A stretch of DNA of 64,000 nt, taken from the NCBI RefSeq assembly GCF_022539315.1, contig NC_066337.1, positions 5,049,930 to 5,113,929 of the forward strand, read 5' to 3'. The notes below the pieces were generated by a model. The model made no database searches. It worked only from the letters and a program-made list of their open reading frames with translations, and was not told the DNA's origin. The position numbers and the translations under genes were made by a program. Each line of letters opens with the position of its first letter. The first letter of the stretch is position 1. The DNA comes from Serinus canaria. Lineage: Eukaryota; Chordata; Aves; Passeriformes; Fringillidae. Shown here piece by piece: positions 1 through 11,533 of this stretch.

Positions 1-144
1 AAGGACAGAATGCAATGGAACAAAAAGAAAAGTACAGAATGCACTGGAACCTAAACTCAGGGTGTCCAGGCCTGCCTGCAGCTGGAGCTGACAGCTGTGG
101 GCACAGCTCTGTCACCCACCAGCCTGGGCTGCTGTGATGTCTTG

Positions 145-320
145 GATACAATAAACTGCATTTTGGATACCATAATCTGCATTTTGGATATTATAATCTG
201 CATTTTGGATACAATAATCTGCATTTTGGATACAATAATCTGCATTTTGGATATTATAATCTGCATTTTGGATACAACAATCTGCATTTTGGACACAATA
301 CAATAATCTGCATTTTGGAG
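145..320. repeat. 21-bp minisatellite
   Basis: About eight copies of a 21-bp unit resembling TGCATTTTGGATACAATAAT. The unit is a multiple of three without stops in several frames, which creates open frames on both strands. Confidence 0.9.
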
Positions 321-447
321 AGGTGCCTGGAGTCCCCCATCCCTCCCTGCTCAGGCTGAATTGCTCAGAGCACCAACTCAGCCTGGGCAGCTCCTCTGAG
401 CCTCCCCAGGCTCCCCCAGAGTTTTCTGTGAGCAGGGCAGGCAGGAA

Positions 448-513
448 TTCCTGGAAAAGGGCAGGAATTCCTGGAAAAGGGCAGGAATTCCTGAAAAAGG
501 GCAGGAATTCCTC
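448..513. repeat. 20-bp tandem repeat with EcoRI-like core
   Basis: Four copies of GGGCAGGAATTCCTGGAAAA, nearly perfect. Confidence 0.85.
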
Positions 514-627
514 CCTGATCTCACCTGCAGCTGCAGCAGCCCCCAGGGTGTGCAGGACCCTCCCAGGCTCCAATTCCTGCAGGGAATGTCCTGAAGGCTC
601 AGCCCAAGGGGGGGATTTCTCTTCTCT

Positions 628-685
628 GCCAATTAATTAATTAATTAATAATTCATTACCAGTGAGCAGCAGAAATACAACCGAG

Positions 686-726
<41 letters not shown>
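628..726. repeat. TTAA and TA microsatellites
   Basis: (TTAA)n at about 628-650 and (TA)n at about 690-724, in otherwise single-copy sequence. Confidence 0.85.
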
Positions 727-731
<5 letters not shown>

Positions 732-1111
732 CATCTCTGGAAGAATTTCCTTTGCCATTTCTCCTTCAAGCACTGCAGGCACTCACAGCCAAACCACCCC
801 AAAAAATCCACCAGGCCAAGCTCATTTTCCTTTAAGCTTATTTAATGATATTTGAAACGCTTCAATTTTCTATTGCCCAGGTCCTGAAAACAGATTTCTT
901 TTTTTTTTTTTTTCTCCTTTTTAAGTGACCAATATTTAATTCCAGAAACATCCACCCCGATCAGCTAAGTCATAAAAGAGCTATTTTACAAACATACATC
1001 TGGATAATTAGAACAATAAAGTCTTTTTAGACATTCAAACATGATCAGTAAAAATACAGGATTATTAATAAAGATTTTTGTGTATTTTTTTTTTTAAAGA
1101 ATACTTCCAGA

Positions 1112-1117
1112 TTTATT
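1112..1117 (-). promoter_or_regulatory. Candidate poly(A) signal AATAAA
   Basis: AATAAA on the minus strand in A/T-rich non-repetitive sequence (950-1240). ATTAAA variants follow at 935-940 and 841-846 and could be alternative sites. Confidence 0.4.
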
Positions 1118-1382
1118 TTTTTTTTCTTCTCTTTAAAGTAAATCTCTGTTAAGAGTACATGATTGTATGTTGTACAAAGAAAATAAAAATATTCTAGTAT
1201 GAAGAGAGCTCCACAAGACTTAATTCAAAATAAAACAGTGTTTGGCTGCAGTATCCCTTTTGCAGTACATCTGCTTGTCAGTTGGCACCTTCGGGGAAGG
1301 GAGGGAATCCAGGGATTTCTCTGGGGATCAGGGAGAAAATACTGGATCCAGGAGAATGAGATCTAAGAGCAGGGAGATTTCA

Positions 1383-2030
1383 ATCAGAATATCCAATTTC
1401 AACACTGCAATTTTAAATGGGGATATCCAATTTCAAACACTGGAATTTTAAATGAGAATATCCAATTTTAAATCAGAATATCCAATTTTAAACACTGGAA
1501 TTTTAAATCAGAATATCCAATTTTAAACACTGGAATTTTAAATCAGAATATCCAATTTTAAACACTGGAATTTTAAATCAGAATATCCAATTTTAAACAC
1601 TGGAATTTTAAATGAGAATATGCAATTTAAGCACTCCAATTTTAAATGAGAATATCCAATTTAAGCACTGGAGTTTAAATGGGAATATCCAACCTAAGCA
1701 CTGGAATTTTAAATCAGAATATCCAATTTAAGCACTGGAATTTTAAAGGAGAATATCCAATTTAAACACTGCAATTTTAAACGAGAATATCCAATTTAAG
1801 CACTGGAATTTAAATGAGAATATCCAAATTTAAACACTGGAATTTAAATGAGAATATCCAATCTAAGCACTGGAATTTAAATGAGAATATCCAAATTTAA
1901 ACACTGGAATTTAAAATGAGAATACCCAATTTAAGCACTGGATTTTAAATGGGAACATCCAATCTAAGCACTGGAATTTAAACGAGAATATCCAATTTAA
2001 ACACTGGAATTTTAAATGAGAATATCCAGT
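1383..2030. repeat. A/T-rich minisatellite, 30-35-bp unit
   Basis: About twenty copies of a unit containing GAATATCCAATTTAAACACT plus GGAATTTTAAAT. Unit length varies between roughly 30 and 35 bp by T-run and small deletions; the central copies are the most alike. Confidence 0.92.
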
Positions 2031-2455
2031 TGGAAGCCCAGGCCGGTGCTGTCTGAGCTTTGCACTCCTCTGACCCCCCCTCCCTAGGGCAGTCAGGAAT
2101 TCCCACATTCCAGAAAATTCCATCGGCAGCCTCTGCCTTGGCCAGGAGCTGTGTGGGAAATTCCCCTCAGGAATGTTCTTCTACCCCATCCTTGTTCCCA
2201 AACCAAGAAATCCTTCTTCCTCTTGGGGAGGGGGGAAAAAAATTATATATATATATTTGGGGTGAGGGGCTGGGACAAAAAATTCCAGAGAATTGTTTGG
2301 AAAAGGGAATGCCCAACCAGTCAGGGGGGATGAAAATGAAAATTCCGTTTTATAAAAGGGGAATTTTATGGTTTAAAGGAGGGAAAAGCTGTGGGAATCC
2401 TGAATAGTGCAGCTGAGCTCCAGCCCCGAGGTCTGGGGGCTGCAGGTGTGCCAGG

Positions 2456-2975
2456 GGGGAAAGGGAATTCCCTGGGGAAGGAATTCGGTGGAAAAAGGAA
2501 TTTAGTGGGAAAAGGAATTTAGTGGGAAAAGGAATTCCCTGGGGAAGGAATTTCCTGGGGAAAGGAATTTAGTGGAAAATGAATGCCCTGGAAAAGGAAT
2601 CCCCGTGGGAAAGGAATTTAGTGGAAAAAGGAATTTTCTGGAAAAGCAATTTGTTGGAAAAAGGCATTCCTTGGGAAAAGGAATCCCCTGGGAAAAGAAA
2701 TTCTGTGGGAAAAGGAATTTAGTGGAAAAAAGGAATTCCCTGGAAAAAGGAATTCCCTGGGAAAGGAATTTCCAGAGGAAGGAATTCCCTGGGCAATGGA
2801 ATTTAGTGGAAAAGGAATCCCCTGGGAAAGGAATTTAGTGGAAAAAGGAATCGCCTGGGAAAAGGAATTTGTTGGAAAAAGGCATTCCCTGGGAAAGGAA
2901 TTCTGTGGAAAAAGGAATCGCCTGGGAAAAGGAATTCTGTGGAAAAAGGAATTCCCTGGGAATGAATCCCCTGGA
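2456..2975. repeat. GGAATT-rich minisatellite
   Basis: About 30 short units of 15-18 bp alternating GGAATTCCCTGGGAAA and GGAATTTAGTGGAAAA forms. It gives artificial open frames on both strands. Confidence 0.9.
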
Positions 2976-3054
2976 AGGGCCTTTCCTGTCCCTGCAGGAT
3001 GGGATCCAGCCCCAGCGCCATTGCTGTGTGTGAGGGTGAGCCCGGAGCCCCGGC

Positions 3055-3255
3055 GGGGTCGGTGCCACCCTCGGGGTCTGTGCCAACCCCGGGGTCGGTG
3101 CCACCCTCAGGGTCTGTGCCACCCTCAGGGCCGGTGCCACCCTCAGGGTCTGTGCCACCCTCGGGGTCTGTGCCACCCTCAGGGCCGGTGCCACCCTCAG
3201 GTCTGTGCCACCCTCGGGGCCGGTGCCACCCTCGGGGCCGGTGCCACCCTCGGGC
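3055..3255. repeat. GC-rich 15-bp minisatellite
   Basis: About 13 copies of a 15-bp unit like GGTCTGTGCCACCCTC with G/A variation. It reads as GSVPPS-like peptides in one frame, but no gene structure supports coding. Confidence 0.88.
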
Positions 3256-3984
3256 TGGCCCTGCCGTGCCCTGCTGGCTCCTCTGCCTGGGGACCCTCCC
3301 CATCCACCCCGGGGGTGACAGGGACACAGCTGGCTCTCCCCCCGGGGCACAATGAGGGCATTTGGGGAAAAAGCCACCCCAGCAGGCAAAAATGGGAATT
3401 TACAGCCTGGCTGCACGGCCACTGCTGCCACCGGCACCAGAGGGGACACCAGGGACCACCACAGCCCCTGGGATTCTGCAGCCTGCAGAGGATTTTGTGT
3501 CCAACCACGAACATAGAGCAGGAACCACCCCGGCCTCCCCAGGCCCCACCTCTGCTGCCCTTCCAGAACATTCTTCCCAGGCCAGACTGATCTCCCTCTG
3601 CTCTGGAGTTCCACGGAAGCCTCTGGAAGCCCTGGGATCCCTGAGGTCACAACAACTGCTCCTGGTTTGGGAGTGTGAGGGGGAAAAGGGGTCCAAGGCC
3701 AGGGCTGGGCTGTTTTCCAGCTCTCCTGGCAGCATTCCAGGCTAGGGGGGCTCTCAGAGGGAATTTGGGTGTTTGAAATCCAGGGAATTGTGGGGCTGAG
3801 GCCAGGAGGGGAGAGCTGGGCTAATACTGACAATAACCCCACCCAACAGGACAGGCCTGGGGACCCCCAAACCCCCAGGGAGCTCCTGGCAGCCTGCAGG
3901 AGGCTTTGGCTGCTCCTCCAACAACAGGAATCCATTCCTGCCCTCCCTCCGAGGGCTCCTGGCTCCAAATCCCTCACCCAAATC

Positions 3985-4513
3985 CCCTCTGCTCCCCCTC
4001 CTGCCACCGGGACTCAGCCCCCACAGGGGGGAAGAACAGGAGCTGGGTTTCTCTGACAGGGACAGAGGTGATTTCCTGCTAGCAGCCAAAGGGAAAACAT
4101 TTTAGAGGAGCAGGAGGATCCTGGTCCTGTCTGTCTGTCCATGGGGAGTGCAGGATGCTGTTTGCTCCCCCCTAAAGAGCTGAAAACCTGCAGGAGGGTG
4201 GGCTCCTCACACAGCTGGCAGGAGCAGCCAGCCCAGTGACACTGGGGACAGTAAAACCCCCTGTGCTCCCTCTCCTGCCACCTGAACTCAGCCCCCACAG
4301 GGGGGAAGAATGAGAGCTGGGGTTTCTCTTTCAAGGACAGAGGCGATTTCCTGCCAGCAGCCAAAGAGGAGCAGGATGATCCTGGTCCTGTCTGTCTGTC
4401 TGTCCATGGGGTGAGCAGGATGCTCAGTTTGCTCCCCCAAAGAGCTGAAAACCTGCAGGAGGGTGTGTTCCTCACACAGCTGGCAGCAGCAGCCCAGTGA
4501 CACTGGGGACAGC
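3985..4513. repeat. Tandem duplication, about 274-bp period
   Basis: Two diverged copies (about 3985-4258 and 4259-4513) share CAGCCCCCACAGGGGGGAAG, CCTGTCTGTCTG and AAAGAGCTGAAAACCTGCAG in the same order. Confidence 0.85.
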
Positions 4514-4544
4514 CTGACCCACTCTGTGCCAAGCAGGACAGTAA

Positions 4545-4745
4545 AAATTCATTTTCACCCTCATTTGATAGAGAGAAGCAGAAAAAGGAGGAGATTGTGC
4601 CTCAAGGCCAGGCAAGGGCAGTGCATGGATCCAGAACTCCTTGCTCAGACCCCTCCTGTGTGAGATCCAGCCCAGGGGGATGGAAAATGGATGGGAATGG
4701 GCTCAGGGCAGGGGCTCAGCTCAGGCTGTGCCCAGGGTCACCCAA
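4545..4745. repeat. Dispersed intragenic repeat, copy 1
   Basis: Shares TCATTTGATAGAGA, CAGAAAAAGGAG, CCAGCCCAGGG and GATGGAAA landmarks with 10560-10735 and 14100-14253. Confidence 0.6.
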
Positions 4746-5039
4746 ATTCCCATCCTGGCAGGAATCCCAGCTGCAAACCCCACCAGGACAGGCCTGAGGA
4801 GGTGCCCAGGAGCTGCTTCAGCCTCCTCAGGTCACCAATCTCCCTCTCCTTGGCACGAACGATTTCCAAAACAAAAAAAACCAAACAAACCAAAATTCCA
4901 CAAAAACCCAGCCCAGCCCAGAAAACCCCAAATCCCACCCCGAGCCCTCAGCAAGACATACTCCAGGTCCTAAAACTTACTGGCCCTAAAATCAGCAGTA
5001 CCTGTGGCTAACTCCATGGCAGCCCTTTTTCATTCAGTA

Positions 5040-5973
5040 GTGAAGCAGGGGCACAGCTGCCCCACATCTTTGAAACACTTCTGGGTTTGCATTTTTTTTC
5101 TATTTTTTTTCTTTTTTTTTTTTTTTTTTGATCCAGAGAAGAGTTACAAAAGTGCTGCAGGTCCAAGTATTTTTTTTTTTATCACTTTACAAAGGAGACA
5201 ATGATCAAAGCCAACAAAGTCAAGGAAAAAAACCCAAAATTAAACCTCTTTCTCCTCTCCCAGCATAGGAATGGGAAAGGGGAAAAGGAAAATTTGCCCA
5301 TCTCAAGTGCCTGGCTGTTTAGTGCATGGAAAATTCCTGTTCCACACAGGGTGGCATGAGCAATTCCCATGCAGCTGGTTGGATACAGACAAATTCCAGC
5401 CATCAATTCCACCCTGACACCTTCATGAGAAGCTCTTGGTGGTCTGAGTGCCAGCAGGGAGTGCAGAGTCCAGTCCAGTGAGGAAACACCTGCACACAGG
5501 TCCCCCCTGTCCCCTCACCAGGCAGGGTGGCCAGAACTGTCACTACCCAAAAATAGAACAAAAAAAAAAAAAAAAAGGCAGATTAAAAAATTAAAATGTG
5601 CTTTTGATACACGGAATGAAGTCAAATAAATACAATGATTTTTTTTTCTTTTAAATGTCTAAATACATTTTTTTTATATCCTACACCCAAAGCTCTGTAC
5701 ATTTGGTTTGGTTTCTTTTTTTTTTTTTTCCTGTTCTGAAAAAAAAAAAAAAAAATTGAATTTCTGGTAGCAAGGAGAGGAGCAGAATAGAATAGACTCC
5801 CTCACTGACAAGATAGTGCAGATGCCCCACAGGAAAAGCTCCCCATGCCCACTTTGCTAGAGAATGGTTCTGTTTGGATGCTCCAAACCCTCATCCCAGA
5901 GTCCACAGGGGAGACAGCGGGTGCTGTGTCCTGATTCTCATCCTCCAATCTTCAGCCACTCCTGGAAACACGA
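5040..5973 (-). other. ARHGEF12: ARHGEF12 3' UTR, proximal part
   Basis: Follows the TAG with no splice signal. A/T-rich single-copy sequence with several A or T homopolymers (5555-5578, 5738-5756, 5110-5130) of a type usual in long vertebrate 3' UTRs. No AATAAA on the minus strand was seen in this stretch, so transcription probably continues further. Confidence 0.65.
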
Positions 5974-5984
5974 CTAGCTTTTGT
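5974..5984 (-). CDS. ARHGEF12: ARHGEF12 exon 41, coding part and stop
   Basis: Eleven coding bases after a CCTTTCAG acceptor: AC AAA AGC TAG, giving (D)KS stop, the same C-terminal DKS as human LARG. The split Asp codon (G|AC) fits the exon 40 phase exactly, which is why this acceptor was chosen. Confidence 0.9.
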
Positions 5985-8794
5985 CTGAAAGGGGGAAAAA
6001 AGAGATAAAAAAGGTGTGAGAGAGAGGGATGGCCTGGGAGAGGGGTGTGTGGCACTTCTGAGCCCTGCCATGGGCAGAGCTGCTCCCTGAGAGCTCCACA
6101 CCGCCAACCCCCAGCCCTTGGTCAGGTGTCCCTGTCACATCCTCTGGAAAATCCCTTCCCCAGGATTTCTCTCCTGGGAAGCTGAGAAACCTCAGAGAAA
6201 AATGAAAACAAGAATTATCTGATTGCTTCTCCTGTGCTTTGCTGCTTTGGATGTGGCTGAAAATTGTTTATCCAGCAGGTAAATTGATTTTATTTAATGA
6301 CCAATCATGGTCAGGCTGTGTCAGGACTCTGAAGAGACAAACATGAGTTTTCATTATTATCTTGTTAAACCTCCTAATTATTCTTTCTCTATTCTTTAGT
6401 TTAATTTCAGTTTATCAATTTTTAATATAAAATATATCACAATATAATAAATCAGCCTTCTAAGAACGTGGAGGCAGATTTCAATTCCTCCTCCATCCTG
6501 GAAACCCAACCAACAGCACAGCCAGGAGCTCAGCAATTCCACCTGCAGGGGTTTCCCCAGGAAGCTCCCTGTGGGAATTCCCATCCCTCTGGCCTGGAGG
6601 AGAAGTTCACCCTGGGATGGAGGTGGAACAGAACCTTCCAGAGCAGGAACCAGCTCAGCTGAGCCCCCAGGGGTGGAGCTGACCTTCCCTGCAGGCAGCA
6701 CTGCCAGAGCTGCTCCAGGAGCTGAAACCTTTTCTGGGCATGTGAGAAAGGCCAGCTGGACCTCTGCTCCCTCAGGATTTTCTATTTTCCATCTGTTTGT
6801 AACCCTGCAGTTCTTTAGTGCAGAACTCCAAACCCCACACTCAGTGGGAGCTGCTGCTTCCCCATTTGGGGCAGACACAACAATTCCTCTCCAGGCCTGG
6901 CAGCCAAGGACACCTCACTGCCTCAGGGCCCAGAGATGGGAACAAAAGGGAGTTGGGGCAGCAAACTTGGGGTCAATGCCTTCATTAGCTGGAGCTGGAA
7001 TTGGCAGATTCACCCCCAAAATGCAAATGGACCAAACTTATAAAAGTGTGAAACCTCGGAGTCCATTTTTGGGAGGTTTTTGTCTGCCCTAAATGTACCT
7101 GAAGGCCCTTCAGCAAACAGAACTGCTTTTATTCTGTTAATCCTGCCTGGCCTCTGTATTTAGGTGGCCCAGCCGTGGCCTGGTGCTGTGGCTGATTCTG
7201 GGCTCCTACCTGAGTGCTCTCCCGTGGAGGCTGAGCCAGCCAGCCCCTGGCGCCGCAGCACGCTGTAATCCTCCTCCACCTCCTGCAAAACAGCAACAAC
7301 AGCCCCACAGCTCAGCTGGCTGCCCACTGACCAGCCAAACAAAGAGGGCTTCAAACAGCAAAGGAGAAGTTTCACTGCTGCAAACAGCCAGGCTGGAGTG
7401 AGCCCCCTCAGCTCCTGCATCAGCAGCTTCATTTGTGTGCAATATTCTGATTTCAGTGAAATTCAAGGCTGGCTGCTGGGTATGTCACATGTCAAACCTT
7501 CTGTAGTTATTCTATAAAGAGAATCCCTGTCTCATGCAAAAATAATTTGGAATATATTGGAATATATCTGGAAAATAATTTGGAATATATAGAGCCTGAA
7601 AGCCTCAATATTGGTCTGATGCAACTCAGAATCTTCCTTGGACACCACGAGCAGCAGCACACGAGAGATTTCACAGAATTACCAAGGCTGGAAAAGACCT
7701 TTGAGATCTCTGAGTCCAACCTGTGCCCTCAGACCACCTTGTCACCAGTGCCACAGCCAGTGTGTCCTTGAACTCTGCAGGGATGGGACTCCAGCCCCTC
7801 CCACCTCTCTCTGAGAACTTCTCCCTAATCTTTAAGCCAGGAATCCACATTCCTCAGGCCAGTGTCCTGCTGAAAACTCCACTTCTGCAGGCTTGTCCTA
7901 TCCCTCAGAAATTTCTCCAGATTAAAATGAAAGTAACAAAGAGCCCTCCAGCTCCAGCAGAACTATTGGCCTGCTGTGATCCACAACTCAATGCACACAA
8001 AACAGCAAAAAAAGCAAAATATTCTGCTCTGAAGTCTTCTGTGGCATTCACATTCTCTGAAAAATCCCCTGGCCCAGGATTTCTCTCCTGGGAAGCGGAG
8101 AAGCCTCAGAGAAAAGGAAAACAATTCTTATCTCATTGCTTCTCCTGTGTTGTGCTGATGTGGAATGTGTTTGGGGATTGTTTCACTGGATTCTGCTCTG
8201 AGTTGTTTTCACTCTGTGGCCAATTGGGGTCAAGCTGTGTTGGGACTCTGGAAACATTGACGAGTTTTCATTATTATCTTTTCAACATTTAGTAAATATC
8301 CTTTCTGCACTCTTTAGTTTAGCATTCTTTAATATAATCTAGTATCATAAAATAATAAATTAGCCTTGTGAGAACACAGAGTCAGATTCATCCTCCCTCC
8401 CTGCCACAGGGATCCCTGCAAACACAAAAATCTTCCAGAAGTAGAGCCAGAGATGAAGAGAAATGTGGCTGTGTCCTGGCCCATCAAAATTGTTTTAAAG
8501 CTTTTTTCCTAACCCAAAACTGAATGGGTGTGGAAATGACCAAACACTCAGGTGACCATCAAACCTTCCACGTGCAGTAATAATAGAAAGAATAAAAAAA
8601 ACAAAAAGCAACGCACCTTTAGCTTCTCCAGGGCATCCTGGATGTTGTGGATGTACTGCATGAGCTGCACTCGGGTCTCCAGAGGGAGCTGGGGGCTGCC
8701 CAGGAAGGGACAGGGCTCCTCCAGCCCTGCCCAGCGCAGCTCCTCGGGGAAGGGCGAGCTGGCCCCGTCCGACCGCGCGTCCCTCGGGGACAGG

Positions 8795-8827
<33 letters not shown>

Positions 8828-11499
8828 GGACAGTCCAGGGGGGGCTGCCTGTGCGAGGTGCACTGCAGGACCAGGGCTGACACCTCCTCGTCCGTGGAGC
8901 TCTCCTGCACCGTTCCGTATCCATCGAGGATCAAATAATTTCCTGCGGGGACAACGGGGATTGGAGCTTCAGGGTCAGGGGGTGTGGGGAGATTCTAAGA
9001 GACAGAAGTGGGGATGTCCCAGAGCCCATCTCCTGAGAAAAGAATTCCCAGAGCCCATCTCCTCAGAAAAGAAGTCCCAGAGCCCATCTCCTAAGACAAA
9101 CCAAATAATCTCCTGCAGAGCCAAAGGGGTTTGATTCAACCATCCCCAAAAAGCTGCAGGGCTCATGGGGGTTTGAGGAGATTTTTAGAGACAGAAGTGG
9201 GAATGTCCCACAGTCCATCTCTTGAGAAAAGAAGTCCCAGAGCCCATCTTCTGAGAGAAATCAAATAATTTCAAATAAATGGTGTTTGACTCAACTACCC
9301 CCAAGAAGCTTCAGGGCTCACGGGGGTTTGAGGAGGTTTTTAGAGACAGAAGTGGGGATGTCCCACAGCCCATCTCCTGAGAAAAATCAAATAATTTCCT
9401 GCAGAGACAAAGGGGTTTGATTCAACCATCCCCAAGAAGCTTCAGGGCTCAGAGGGGTTTGAGGAGATTTTTAGGGGGGATGCCCCACAGCCCATCTCCT
9501 GAGAAATCTCATTTGGGAACACTCCAAAGATCAGTGGTGCTGTCAGACTCAGCTGGTTCTGAACAGGTTCAGGGATCAGGGATGGTTTTTACATTGTACA
9601 TTAATAAAAACCATAATTAAATGGACAGCACCTGGACTCAATGATCCTTCTGGCTCCTCTCCAGCTCAGGATATTCTGTGAGCTCATCACCTCCCTTCCT
9701 GCTTGCCCAAAATCTCAGTTTTTATGCTAATATCTGACAATCCTGCTCTTGCACCCATGGCACCTGACAAACCCAGCTGCTGCATTCCCAAGCTCCACTC
9801 CAAGCCCTGGCACTTTGGATGCTTTTAGATGGGTGAGGTTTAAAGCAGAGCTTGCTGATATGCTAAAAGATAAAGTAATTACAGACAGAAAATGCTTTCA
9901 CATCCTGCACCCAGAAACAGGAGTCCATTTAATGAATTTCTGCATAACAGCACAGGGGACTCAGAATTGACTAAAAACAGATCCATCTCATTCTGATGTC
10001 CCCACACAGTTAAAAAAGTAAACACTGGAAGAGGTGACAAATAAATTAGATGCTTCAAGTTGTTGGCTCAGTTTTAATAATTTAAAATGTCTCAGGGAGA
10101 AAAATTATTTGCACTATGTATTTGGAAAGCAGCATTGGGGCAGTCATAAATTGGCTTATCCACGTGGATATAATCCAATTTTTAAATAAGAGCATATTTA
10201 TGGGTAAGAGACTTCTGTGGGGCTGTTAGTGTTGAATCCACCTGACAGCAGCTGCTCCTACTGGAAAATGCACATGAGAGAAACCTCAGATTCTGTGCTA
10301 AGTTTGGTGTGCTGAGGAAGCTGTCAAATAGTCCATGAGCAGCAAAACCAATAAAAATAATAAAATAATAAACTTTCCAGAGGTTCAGAGTGTGATGAGG
10401 TTACAGGAGACTATTACAGTGTAAAAGTAAAGTTGTGAGCTTCTCTCCTGAAGCTTGATCAGGAAAAGGGCTTTAAAAAGGGCTTTAAAAGGGCTTTAAA
10501 AAAGGGGCTTTAAAAAGGGCTTTGGCTCCAGGGAAAACCTTTAGGGAGTAGAGAGATGAAGAAAGCCCCAGAAAAAGGAGATGCCTAAAGGCCAGTGCAT
10601 GGATTCCCAACTCCTGCTGTCAGACCCAGCCCAGGGAGATGGATAAGGGATGGAAATGGGCTGTTGGACCAACTCCATGCCCAGAGCCCAGCCCAGGGTG
10701 CTACTCAGGCCAGCCACCATCGAGGGCTTGGCAATGCCAGCTGTCACAGGCTGTGTCCTGTGTCCCCCAGCACTCCAGCTGTCACAGGCTGTGTCCTGTG
10801 TCCCCCAGCACCTCAGCTTCTCCTCCAGAACATCAACAATCAACCAGCTCCATCTTTCTTTCCTGAAGTTTGAGCAGGAAAAGGGCTTTAAAAAGGGCTT
10901 TGCCTCCAGGGAAAACCTATTTTCTACAGGTCCCCTTAGGCAGTGGAGAGATGAAGTGGCCCAGGCCAGCCACAGTTGAGGGCTTGGCAATTCCAGGGTG
11001 TCACAGGGTGTGTCTGTGTCCCCCAGCCCTCCAGCTGTCACAGGCTGTGTCCTGTGTCCCCCAGCCCTCCAGCTGTCACAGGCTGTGTCCTGTGTCCCCC
11101 AGCCCTCCAGCTGTCACAGGGTATGTCCTGTGTCCCCCAGCCCTCCAGCTGTCACAGGGTATGTCCTGTGTCCCCCAGCCCTCCAGCTGTCACAGGGTAT
11201 GTCCTGTGTCCCCCAGCACTCCAGCTGTCCCAGGCTGTGTCCTGTGTCCCCCAGCACTCCAGCTGTCACAGGGTATGTCCTGTGTCCCCCAACACTCCAG
11301 CTGTCCCAGGCTGTGTCCTGTGTCCCCCAGCCCTCCAGCTGCTCCTGCAGCACACGAAGAATGAACCAGCTCCATGTTTGCCCAGGGCTTGGTGAGAGCT
11401 GGGAGCTGACTGTCCCACCCCAGACAAGCAAAAGGTGAAGTGTTAAACAGACCTGGCCAGGCAGGAATGCCCCAGACTCACCTGAGATCCGAATTTGCA

Positions 11500-11533
<34 letters not shown>

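Larger units (their letters stand above)
1095..5039 (-). other. Probable distal 3' UTR or 3' flank, repeat-rich
   Basis: The first canonical minus-strand poly(A) signal after the stop is at 1112-1117, which would give a 3' UTR of about 4.9 kb. The interval is largely minisatellites (listed separately) and diverged duplications, so an earlier non-canonical end cannot be excluded. Long open frames here on both strands are products of repeat units and are not called as genes. Confidence 0.35.

Noticed and set aside
97..573. Open frames rich in ILDTIIC or QNADYCI repeats
   Set aside because: Products of the 21-bp repeat, which lacks stops in several frames.
2796..4007. Long open frames on both strands (264 and 390 codons)
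   Set aside because: They run through minisatellites whose unit is a multiple of three, have no domain content and are open on both strands at once.
6137..8408. A full provirus between the two LTR-like copies
   Set aside because: The copies are in the same orientation, but the interval contains exon 40 and a CR1 fragment and no gag, pol or env-like frame; they are independent solo elements.
8552..8938. Plus-strand 128-codon frame with Cys run opposite exon 39
   Set aside because: Antisense shadow of the poly-Gln exon; the sense frame has splice sites and homology.
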